NCBI GenBank assembly: GCA_026929865.2
Contig: CM049413.1
Coordinates: 17,693,001 to 17,757,000 of the forward strand
Direction of reading: 5' to 3'
Length of the DNA: 64,000 nucleotides
Source of the DNA: Hyperoplus lanceolatus
Lineage: Eukaryota > Chordata > Actinopteri > Uranoscopiformes > Ammodytidae
Shown here piece after piece: positions 54,261 to 64,000 of the stretch; position 1 is the stretch's first letter, and each line of letters opens with the position of its first letter. Both the position numbers and the translations under genes were made by a program. Under the pieces are notes generated by a model, which saw only the letters and a list, made by a program, of their open reading frames with translations, did no database searches and was not told the origin of the DNA.

Positions 54261-55966
54261 GGGTTGCAATCAAATATTAAAGAAACGGAGACAGTTTTAA
54301 TATATTTAATTCAATTACCATCAAGGGCTATTCAAATAATATTCTGCTTAGCTTATTTTTGTATGCTGTTTGAGTATCGTTATCCATGTGGAACACCGGC
54401 AAACCCCATACACAGTACTACCTTCGTTTTTCTTCTGGTTACGGAAATTAACAATTTTCTCAGTTAACAAACGAGGCTGATTCTTTAAACAGAGTCTTAA
54501 AAATGCATAGTAGCAGCACAAGCCACAAGCTGAGACCCACATTAATATGTATTGTGCTGCCAACATATTTCTGTGCATATTTCCCTCTGTCTATTTAACT
54601 AATAATGAGTAGCTAAGTCAGTGTGCATAGTTTGTACAGTCCATCTGTGCTGCAAAAGCACTGGGAAGTAGACTGAAACCATCTGTTAACCTTTGAAACA
54701 ACTAATGTTCAAGATAAAGAATTATTTTAGACCATTATGTTGCAGTTTATTGTACATGATTTAGTTGGAGATGTTTTCAGTATTAATTGAATGCATCAAT
54801 TGTTATGTTCATGTGTCCTACCCTTTGCCAATGTGGCACAGCTGTCTCATGATCTTTACTCCTTATCATTCTAGCAGAGAGCGCTTAGAATGGATGAGAA
54901 AAGGACACTGCAAAGACATCATTTTAGGGATGATTTAGAAGCGTTTAACTTAATTTCTTGCTTGGTCAGTGAAAGAGGTCTCTTTTCTAGCTACAGACTT
55001 TTCTTATGCAATGAGACGAGACAGTGTCTGAGTCAGTCCTTTTGTTCCTGTGTGTGGCTGTCCTCCTATCTACTGTGCGGGATTTTAGTTAAATTATATT
55101 CTCTGTCTTCTGCTGGGATCTGCATTTTTAAACAATTGTTCCCCCCATGATGCATCAAGTTCCTGCTGGCAGGCAAATACTATATGTTTTTCTAAGAGGA
55201 ACTTTGATCATTAATATGGCATCTGTTGTGTGTATGTTGCCCGGCTCAGGCAGCCCAATGAAGGCCATGCCAATCAATCCATCGGTAGGTCAGTCTGTCA
55301 ACAAACATGGAACACAACATTCCCCAGGGCAAGATACTGCAAAAATGGCATTTCAGAGTACCATTAATATAAGGTTTGTTAATGATTTGAGTGATCCCTG
55401 AACCCTGATTGTATAATCCTGTCAGGTAAAATTCCCCCTAGACTAACAGTGTGATCAAAGAAAAGCTATCTTGAAACTTAATGGCCAGATTTCCATGAAC
55501 TTTGGAGTCACTGTCCATTGAGTATTACCAGAGAAATGATTCCTCCAGTGTCAATCATGCAGCACAAAAATGTTCACTTCACTATCCAAACCAAATGGAC
55601 CGTTTGCCATGAAAAATGACCAGCTTTTTCGTGCTCAACGGAGTTTGTTAATTCTCTACATCTCACGCCCATTTGTCTACCACCCTCAGATTTTTTCTCC
55701 TGCTGAGCCTCTTAGTTTTTATATTCCTCATTCAACTCTTTCATAGTGTGCCCTGAATTAAATATTGCAGCTTCTACTGCTGTAGACAAGGCCATTTTAC
55801 TTAAAGCACATTCCATACACAATGGCAATTGGGGTTATTCTCAGTATATGAATAAAACAGGAACAAGTGGCAGTCTCCTCTTGTTATATATGAACCATAT
55901 AGCACTACTGTAATTCACAATGTTTGTGTGTGAAGGATTCTGAGTTATATAAAGGTAGATTGAAGA
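54261..55966. other. Intergenic, nothing recognised
   Basis: No supportable ORF, RNA gene or repeat ends. Confidence 0.5.
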
Positions 55967-56535
55967 TTAAAGAGGATCTATTATACTACTTTTCTGGTCT
56001 TAATTTCTTGTTTTACACTGCTATAGAGCAACCTGACACGAATCACATCACAAAAAACTATGTAGATTTTCGGGAAGCTCTTTCTCTTATTTTGGCGATC
56101 CAGCACGTCCTGTCAACACTTGAGTGTGTGTGCTTCGGCCATCTCCCCCCCTCCTGCAAACCCCACTCCGTTGTGATTGGTTACCTTCCTTCCGGAACAC
56201 TTTCAGTGGCGGGAAGCGCGAGCATGGACCTATAAGGGCGCGAGGCAGACGCGAACAGGGAAGTGACAGCATTACCATACATGGAAACATCCGCGTGGTG
56301 ACGTCATAAATTTGTATGCGACGTCACAAATTATGAAAGGCTAGACCGCTTTGAACACGTAACTTCTCGACTGTGTTTAGTGGTCTGCGCAGACACCCCA
56401 GACGGTCAGCAGGGAATACGTCGAAATGCATGTAAGTCATTATTTCATAATTTAGTATGGTTAAGTATGACTATGAATCATCATAACAACGTTTATAGGT
56501 CATAAAAGTCAAAAAGCATCATAGGTCCTCTTTAA
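55967..56535. mobile_element. AGGACCTAT-family MITE, copy E (complete)
   Basis: It runs from TTAAAGAGGATCTATTATAC to CATCATAGGTCCTCTTTAA with TTAA at each end. It is 569 bp, in the opposite orientation to copy D and highly similar to it along its length. No ORF of its own. Confidence 0.9.
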
Positions 56536-57714
56536 AGAAGTAAATTAACAAGATATGTAAATCATTCATTTTCCTGTTGCAATTTGTGAGGTAATGTGCC
56601 CAACACCATTGCTTAACAATAAATAGATTTGTTGACGATGAATAACTTTACTGTAACATATACTCAACAAAAATGTAAATGCAACACTTTTGTTTTTGCT
56701 CCCATTTTTCATGAGATGGATCTAAAATTCATTCCAGATACACAATATTACCATTTCTCTCAAACATTGTTCACAAATCTGTCTAAATGTGTGATAGTGA
56801 GCACTTCTGTTTTGCTGAGATAATCCATCCCACCTCACAGGTGTGCCACATCAAGATGCTGATCTGACATCATGATTAGTGCACAGGTGTGCCTTAGACT
56901 GTCCACAGTAAAAGGCCACCCTGAAATGTGCAGTTTTGTCTCACAGCAAAATGCCACAGATGCCACAAGCATTGAGGGAGCGTGCAATTGGCATGCTGAC
57001 AGCAGGAATGTCAACCAGATCTGTTGCTTGTGCATTGAATGTTAATTTCTCCACCATAAGCCGTCTCCAAAGGCGTTTCAGAGAATATGGCAGTACATCC
57101 AACCGGCCTTACAACTGCAGACCACGTGTAACCACACCAGCCCAGGACCTCCACATCCAGCAGGTTCACCTCCAAGATCGTCTGAGACCAGCCACTGAGA
57201 CAGCTGCTGAAACAATTGGTTTGCATAACCAAACAACGTCTGCACAAACTGTCAGAAACCATCTCAGGGAAGCTCAACTGCATGCTCGTTGTCCTCATCG
57301 GGGTCTTGACCTGACTCCAGCTCGTCGCCGTAACAGACTTGAGTGGGCAAATGCTCACATTCGATGGCGTCTGGCACGTTGGAGAGGTGTTCTCTTCACG
57401 GATGAATCTCGGTTTACATTGTTCAGGGCAGATGGCAGACAGTGTGTGTGGCGTCGTGTAGGTGAGCGCTTTGCTGATGTCAATGTTGTGGATCGAGTGG
57501 GGATCGTGGGGTTATGGTATGGGCAGGCATCTGTTATGGACGAAGAACACAGGTGCATTTTATTGATGGCATTTTGAAGGCACAGAGATACCGTGATGAG
57601 ATCCTGAGGCCCATTGTTGTGCCATACATCCATGAACATCACCTCACGTTTCAGCAAGATAATGCACGGCCCCATGTTGCAAGGATCTGTACACGATTCT
57701 TGGAATTGACAATG

Positions 57715-59270
57715 TAAATTCCTTAATGTAGTTATCAATATGTATAAAAATATAAAATCATGTGTATATGTTAATGGGGCTAAATCTGAGTTTTTTGCAA
57801 GTTTAACTGGAGTTAGACAGGGTGAAAACCTATCACCACTGCTGTTTGCCCTCTTCATTAACGACTTAGAGGATTACCTTTTACATAAAGGTTGTGAGCC
57901 CATTACTTTCGATGATGCTGTGTTCGACAATTATATACAACTAATGGTACTAATGTACGCTGACGATACTATTATCATGTCTACAACTAAGAGAGGGTTA
58001 CAGAAAGCTATAAATCATATGTGTGACTTCTGTGAGAAAGGGAAACTAAAAGTTAATAACGATAAAACTAAAGTTACAGTTTTTGGTTTTAGAAGAGCTG
58101 ATACTAGTAAACTACAGTTTGTGTGCAACAGTCAAAGTCTAGAGACTGTACATTGTTTTAAATATCTTGGTGTCATCATGAATTACAATGGCTCATTTAA
58201 AATTGCTATTGAGGAACTGCATAAGCAAGCATTGCGCGCAATGTTTGCTTTACTCAATAAATGCAGAAAGCTTCAGCTTTCTGTAGATGTCACTCTGGAC
58301 CTTTTTGACAGTTGGTTACTCCAGTTATATTGTATGCATGTGAAGTGTGGGGGTTTGAGAAACTACATCTGTTAGAAAAACTACATCTCAAATTTCTAAA
58401 GTACATCTTAAAAGTTAAAATGACAACCTGCAGTAATATGGTATATGGGGAACTTGGGCGGTACCCACTCTGTGTTACAGTTAAAAAAATAATAATTGGA
58501 TATTGGGTGAGACTCTTAGAAAGTAAAGAAAGTAAACTTAGTAAAATCATGTACAATCAGCTACACAGCTTGCATAGCAGCGGTGTGTATGCTTCACCCT
58601 GGGTATCACAGGTGAAACAGATACTGGATGACTGCGGGTTGTTATACATCTGGATAACTCAAAAGTACAACAACATTAACTGGCTGAAAAGAACTGTTGA
58701 GCAAAGGCTAAGAGTTCAATTCATCCAGAGGTGGCAGAGCGAGCTTACAAGCATGACTTCCTGTAACACGTACATATAATTTAAACAAGAGTTTAAATTA
58801 GAAAAATATTTGCTGTATGAAAACCAAAAGTCCAGGCAGGCTATATGCAATTTTAGAACAAATAACACCAGAATACCCAAAGTCACTGGAAGGTACAAAG
58901 GGCTGGAAAGAAGTGAAAGATTGTGCAACCTCTGCGATTCCAACTGTGTTGGTGATGAGTATCATGTATTTTTTGAGAGTGGGAATTTGGATGTAATGTA
59001 CTATAGAAAAAAATACCTGCCAAAATATTATGTTTATTTACCATCTAGGATTAAACTGATTTCACTTTTGAGGTCAGAAAAACCAGGGGTTATTGTTAAA
59101 ACAGGAGCCTTCCTGAGAAATGTCCTGCCATTGTTTAAGTAATGTTTTTTTTTTTTTTTTTTTTTGTTTTGTCCTTGCCGTACACCATTGTTTGTTTGTA
59201 ATGATTTAATTTGAATTGTGTGCTCCATGCCATGTGCTATGGCCGTGAGCCGTAATAAATAAATGAAATG
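57715..59270 (+). mobile_element. 5'-truncated LINE inserted in the Tc1 transposase
   Basis: It starts inside the reverse transcriptase. The palm motifs GVRQGENLSPLLFALFINDL (about 57808-57867) and YADDTIIMS (57957 onward) are followed by KLKVNNDKTKV. A frameshift near 58310 leads to the ILYACEVWGF frame (to 58779). A third frame (58810-59142) ends with a Cys/His knuckle (LCNLCDSNCVGDEYH). The 3' end has a poly-T stretch (59147-59165) and an AATAAATAAATGAAATG tail. The target site resembles AATTGACAATG (left) and AATTAATGAAAATG (right). It is dead: truncated and frameshifted. Clade uncertain (I/Nimb/RTE-like are all possible). Confidence 0.85.
57740..59142 (+). pseudogene. LINE reverse transcriptase remnant
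   Basis: Three frames together cover the second half of ORF2: 57740-58375 (palm with YADD), 58312-58779 (thumb and C-terminal region) and 58810-59142 (C-terminal Cys-rich motif and end). The N-terminal endonuclease and the first catalytic Asp region are missing, so the product could not be active. Confidence 0.85.
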
Positions 59271-59847
59271 AAATTAATGAAAATGTCCCAGTTTTTGCAT
59301 GGCCAGCATACTCACCGGACATGTCACCCATTGAGCATGTTTGGGATGTGCTTGACCGGCGTATACGACAGCGTGCACCACTTCCCACTAATATCCAGCA
59401 CCTTCGCACAGCCATTGAAGAGGAGTGGACCAACATTCCACGGGCCACAATTGACAATCTGATAAACTCTATGCGAAGAAGATGTGTTGCACTGCATGAG
59501 GCGGTGGTCACACCAGATACTGACTGGTTCTGAGTCCCCAGAACCCCAATAAAGCAAGAAAATGCACATTTCAGACACATGGCCTTTTATTGTGGACAGT
59601 CTAAGGCACACCTGTGCACTAATCATGATGTCAGATCAGCATCTTGATGTGGCACACCTGTGAGGTGGGATGGATTATCTCAGCAAAGCAGAAGTGCTCA
59701 CTATCACACATTTAGACAGATTTGTGAACAATGTTTGAGAGAAATGGTAATATTGTGTATCTGGAATGAATTTTAGATCTTTAAGTCCATCTCATGAAAA
59801 ATGGGAGCAAAAACAAAAGTGTTGCGTTTATATTTTTGTTGAGTGTA

Positions 59848-61512
59848 TACTCTGGAGGGATTGGGAGCTGGTTGAGTTATCTTTTCTCTTTGTGAGTGTT
59901 TGTTATAGAAAACAAAATTCGAATCGGTGATTAGATAGAGTGATTGGACTACATAACCAAACACAACAATCATATTGAACAATTAAAAATATCAAAAAAC
60001 ATGTTAAATGACCTTTGAGCTAGAATCCTCCCATAGTAACTATGGTTAAGGTATGACTGAATTTGAGCAATTCAGTATGTTGGCTAAGTTGAGGAAATGA
60101 TTGCTGCATGGGTTAATCTTAAAAGAAGACAGCACCCTAAGTGTTTTCCTGCAGTACAGAAACATTACACTACCTTAATAGGTGGTGGCTCAGTGTTGTT
60201 ACTGGTTATCAATGGTGCAGAATGGTCCAAAATGGCCGCTTAGGGACCTAGGGTTAAACATACCTCTAGAGCACTTTAACCAATCCATCCTAGACCATAG
60301 CTTTGGATTTTGCACGTTCACTCCTTGCTTTTACTAAGCCTTTCATTGATAAGCTAAATAATGACTTCTCACCATTTAGAAGGACTCTAATCCTTGATGT
60401 AGCCCCAAAATAGTTCCAAATGCTTTTGAAAATATTTAGTGGCCTTACATTTTAGGACAGAGATCATGAAATAATATTGGCCAGGAATTCATTCTCACAT
60501 AACGGTGTGTCATTGCTTAGGTATCTGACTTGTGAATTTTACTTTCCTTGGTTTTGTAAGAGGAAATGATGGTTTGAATGTTTTTGCCTGTCGCATACAT
60601 GTTCTGATCATGTCAGAATGCATACCCTGAACTCCAATAATCGATTTACATGACTCTTTAGCCTATGCTTCATCATATAATACTATAGTTTTTTTACATA
60701 AAAATGTTATTCACATGTTTAAATATTTAATAATCACATGGATGTACTGTAAGGGCAAAATATTTAAATTCATGCAGCTAATTTAGCTCAGTTTCCTTTC
60801 TGTAATATTTTACTCTTCACTTGCCGTAGAGTCAAGCATGCTGCCATTTGGGATGGGGTGAAGGCTGAGCAGCTCACTGTAGTGTACTCTGTAAATGGGT
60901 TTGTATGGGCACAGACGGATGTCAGAATGTCCTGAATGGAGAGTCGGCCCCCGCATTCAAGACTTGAGCAGTTTCTGACATGCAGCAGAGCACATCATCC
61001 GTCATTCCAAATGCCCTCAAAATTGCAGTCAAGAGTTCAGAGGACTTGATAATGTCGTTCAAAAATAGTTTTTTACATGTCATCTTGAGAATTTCGGCAC
61101 TTGCCACAAAAAGCGTAACATTTAACCCCCTCTTTATATGCTCTCATGTTCTTTTGGTACCCCGACCACCGACAAGCAAACAACATTTGCAAGCCAGTCG
61201 GTTACTAGCCTGTGTTTTGTTCTTTGTTCGGTAAAATGACTTTAGTGCATTGATTCCGCTATGCATTTACCTCTCTTAGTCATTTGAAGAAGTCAATATC
61301 TTGGCTGTCTGAAGAGGGTTGTTTTGTCTCATTTGTCACCACTGTTACCTTTTAAAAGTTCTTTTCTGCAGGTATTCGGTTGTGGAGAGGCTACCTTCCT
61401 CTCTCCATAAAGTGAGAAATTCTTCCATCACTTAACCTAACAGTCATTATTTCCTGCTATACATCTGGAAAACAAGGCTTTAAGGCATGTTGCATGTTAG
61501 CTCCAGCATAAC
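59848..61512. other. Intergenic, nothing recognised
   Basis: AT-rich unique-looking sequence; no supportable gene or repeat ends. Confidence 0.5.
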
Positions 61513-61830
61513 TACAGTCCCCTCCATAAGTATCGGAACAGTGAGGCCAATTCCTTTATTTTTGCTGTAGACTGGAAACATTTGGGTTTGACACCAAAAT
61601 ATGAATATGAGACAATAGATCAACATTTCAGCTTTCATTTCCAGGTATTTGCATCTGGATCTGATACACAACTGAGAAGATAGAAGTTTTTGTAAAGGAA
61701 CACCACATTTTTAGGTGAGCAAAAGTATTGGAACAGATAGACTTAAAATACATTAAAGTGAATAAGACTTAATATTTTGTTGCAAAGCCTTCGCTTGCAA
61801 TAACTGCATCAAGCCTGTGACCCATTGACA

Positions 61831-62355
61831 TCACAAAACTTTTGAATCCTCATTTTTGATGCTTTTCCAGGCTTTCACCGCAGCCCTATTCAGTTGCTTT
61901 TTATTTACACTCTTCAGTCTCCTCTTTAGCAGGTAAAATGCTTGCTCTATAGGGTTTAAGTCTGGAGATTGACTTGACCAGTCTAAAACCTTCCATTTCT
62001 TGACCCTGATTAACTCCTTTGTTGTTTTTGCAGTGTGTTTTGGGTCATTATCTTGCTGCATTATGAAGGATATTCCAATCAGTTTGGTTGCATCTTTCTT
62101 TAGATTGGCAGACAAAATGTTTGTGTAAACTTCTGAGTTAATTTTGCTGTTGCCATCATGTGTTACATCATCAATGAAGATTAATGAGCCCATCCGAGAA
62201 GAAGCCATGCAAGCCCAAGCCATGACATTGCCTCCACCGTGTTTCACAGATGAGCTTGTATGCTTGGGGTCATGAGCAGATCCTTTCTTTCTCCAAACTT
62301 TAGCCTTTCCATCATTTTGGTAAAGGTTCATCTTGACAACAACACAGTTAAACAT
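61831..62355 (-). pseudogene. Tc1-like transposase C-terminal half, left arm of the palindrome
   Basis: An open frame of about 174 codons without the N-terminal HTH. It contains GSAHDPKHTSSSVKHGGGNV, FIMQQDNDPKHTAKTT with a catalytic Asp, and WSSQSPDLNPIEQAF with the final acidic position. The frame begins at an internal Met next to the palindrome centre and is not a complete transposase. Confidence 0.88.
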
Positions 62356-62755
62356 GATGGCAACAGCAAAATTAACTCAGAAGTCTACAGAAACATTTTG
62401 TCTGCCAATTTAAAGAAATATGCAACCAAACTGATTGGAAGATCCTTCATCATGCAGCAAGATAATGATCCAGAAAAACTGCAAAAACAACAAAGGAGTT
62501 CATCAGGGGCAAGAAATGGAAGGTTTTAGACTGGCCAAGTCAATCTCCAGACTTAAACCCTATAGAGCATGCATTTTACCTGCTAAAGAGGAGACCTAAG
62601 GGCGTAACCCCCCAAAACGAACAGCAACTGAATGAGGCTGCTGTAAAGGCCTGGAAAAGCATCACAAAAGAAGAATGCAAAAGTTTTGTGATGTCAATGG
62701 GTCACAGGCTTAATGCAGTTATTGCAAGCGAAGGATTTGCAACAACATATTAAGT
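62348..62755 (+). pseudogene. Tc1-like transposase C-terminal part, right arm of the palindrome
   Basis: It mirrors the left arm: HDGNSKINSEVYRNILSANL, FIMQQDNDPEKLQKQQ with a frameshift after DNDP, then SPDLNPIEHAFYLL in another frame and a C-terminus ending near 62755. It starts at residue HDGN, later in the protein than the left arm. Confidence 0.82.
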
Positions 62756-63009
62756 CTTATTCACTTTAATTTACTTTAAGTCTATCTGTTCCAATACTTT
62801 TGCTCACCTAAAAATGTGGTGTTCCTTTACAAAAACGTCTGTCTTCTCAGTTGTGTATCGGATCCAGATGCAAATACCTGTAAATGAAAGCTTAAATGTT
62901 GATCTATTGTCTCATATTCATATTTTGGTGTCAAACCCAAATGTTTCCAGTCTGCAGCAAAAATAAAGGAATTGGCCTCACTGTTCCGATACTTATGGAG
63001 GGGACTGTA

Positions 63010-63760
63010 TATATTGATCAGGGGTTGTATCAAGTTATTTAGTTTAGTTTAGTTGTTATCACATTCTGAGATGTTCAAACATCTATATTGGAAACAATAC
63101 ATATTATGTTCATGTCACCTATTTTTCATCTAAGGAAATGTTAATTAAAAATGATTTTCCTATAAAATAAACAAATTGTGCTGGTCTTCAAGGAAATGGA
63201 ACCCACTTTGGGAACCGCTATCCCCCCCCCCCCAGACTATATGTACAGAGCTGAGTAACCAACACAACAAATAATGTGGAATATGTTTTTCCCTCAAGAA
63301 ATATTGCACAGTAAAGAGGCTGGATGACTCAGATCTGATAAGCCAGACCTGTTATCCGCCCTGTTTTGTACACACATCGCTCACATCAACAGAAAACTGA
63401 CAGGATGGGAAAAGGGCAATAGATGAAAGTGCAGATGCAGCAGCTGCAGTTGACGTCCTCGTTCCTCTCCCTGGTCTGTTTGATTACAGTAGTGTCAGGG
63501 CTCAGCCTTCTTAATTGTATTCAAGATCACCATGTCTTCCTTTGATGATTCGAATGTGGGAAACAGAGGGAGAATCAATCACAGGGCACCCTGCTCCTGC
63601 TCTGCCATACACAAAAGGCGAGTGTGCACGCACGCACGTGGAGGAACGTGCAAAGGCACACACATGGATGCACAAGTATTATTCTTTTTCTTATCTTCAA
63701 TATTCTCTATATACAATATTCTCTTTTTGCTCATTCTTCCTCAACTGCAATCATATACAC
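63010..63760. other. Intergenic, nothing recognised
   Basis: Short poly-C near 63223-63233. No supportable gene. Confidence 0.5.
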
Positions 63761-63762
63761 AC

Positions 63763-63765
<3 letters not shown>

Positions 63766-63806
<41 letters not shown>

Positions 63807-63824
63807 CACACACACACACACACA
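63766..63824 (+). repeat. (CA)n microsatellite
   Basis: About 29 CA units with one interruption. Confidence 0.95.
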
Positions 63825-63930
63825 ATCCACAGCTTTACCCGCCTCATCCTTTACATGACGTGAGCAAAACAGCTTGAATTTATCCCATGTAAGAAACCCC
63901 CACCCCTTCTTATCCCTATTTTTCTACTAG

Positions 63931-64000
63931 CACACACACACACACACACGCGCACACGCGCACGCGCACGCACGCGCACACACACACACACACACACACA
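63931..64000 (+). repeat. (CA)n/(CG) compound microsatellite, runs off the window
   Basis: Alternating CA with CG interspersions, an alternating purine-pyrimidine tract continuing past the window end. Confidence 0.95.

Larger units (their letters stand above)
56951..59533 (+). pseudogene. Tc1-like transposase, frameshifted and split
   Basis: It starts at ATG 56951 (MPQMPQALRERAIGML). The HTH region (STRSVACALNVNFSTISRLQ) leads to LFTDESRFTLF with the first catalytic Asp. A frameshift near 57510 moves the reading to VHFIDGILKAQRYRD, then FQQDNARPHVA with the second Asp, up to 57717. After the LINE the C-terminus resumes at about 59290 with YSPDMSPIEHVWDVL (third acidic residue) and stops at 59533. 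All three DDE regions are identifiable, but they lie in three separated pieces. Confidence 0.92.
56659..59847 (+). mobile_element. Tc1-like transposon, split by a LINE fragment
   Basis: The ends TACTCAACAAAAATGTAAAT and (inverted right) CACTCAACAAAAATATAAAC lie next to TA. The inverted arms of about 290 bp share ATCCATCCCACCTCACAGGT and GACATCATGATTAGTGCACA. The transposase is on the + strand, frameshifted, and interrupted at about 57715 by a LINE that continues to about 59270. Confidence 0.92.
61513..63009. mobile_element. Palindromic (foldback) Tc1-like element
   Basis: The element spans 61515-63007 with TA at each border and ends CAGTCCCCTCCATAAGTATC in both orientations. Unlike an ordinary Tc1, the inverted repeat includes coding sequence. 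The transposase C-terminal half occurs on the minus strand (61831-62355) and again on the + strand (about 62348-62755), meeting head to head near 62350. The N-terminal half is absent. Arms are roughly 840 and 655 bp and highly similar. Confidence 0.88.

Overview
The window looks like a teleost fish chromosome. It has a spliced vertebrate multi-exon gene, very long (CA)n/(TG)n microsatellites, several Tc1-like transposons, hAT-like elements and MITEs, tRNA-derived SINEs and a Jockey-superfamily LINE. No bacterial or viral gene was seen.

Region 1 (about 1.4-20.2 kb, + strand) is the 3' end of a CSMD gene (CUB and Sushi Multiple Domains). The C-terminal tail, ending in VCTAV, suggests the csmd3 paralogue. 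Fourteen exons could be placed by splice sites and reading phase. They encode seven sushi/CCP domains, a short linker, the conserved CSMD membrane-proximal region, one transmembrane helix and a short cytoplasmic tail with an NPxY-type motif and a PDZ-ligand-like C-terminus. All 14 exons join in one open frame of about 660 codons ending at TAG 20173-20175. The introns carry a few MITEs, a TTAA-flanked element with a SINE inside it, and several microsatellites lying right beside splice sites.

Region 2 (20.2-27.1 kb) is probably csmd 3'UTR and/or an untranslated terminal exon. There is a donor-like site 18 nt after the stop, and a block near 26.3-27.1 kb ending in AATAAA.

Region 3 (28-63 kb) is a transposon-rich intergenic stretch with nested insertions. 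It contains: a hAT element holding two smaller MITEs; a TA-flanked element followed by a Tc1 transposon; a TTAA MITE split by a hAT that is itself split by a LINE with two uninterrupted ORFs; a SINE split by a MITE; a Tc1 split by a truncated LINE; and a palindromic (foldback) Tc1. A few protein-like stretches near 51.8-54 kb could not be assigned.

The csmd exons are the only host gene I can support. Everything else with coding potential is transposon-derived or unassigned.
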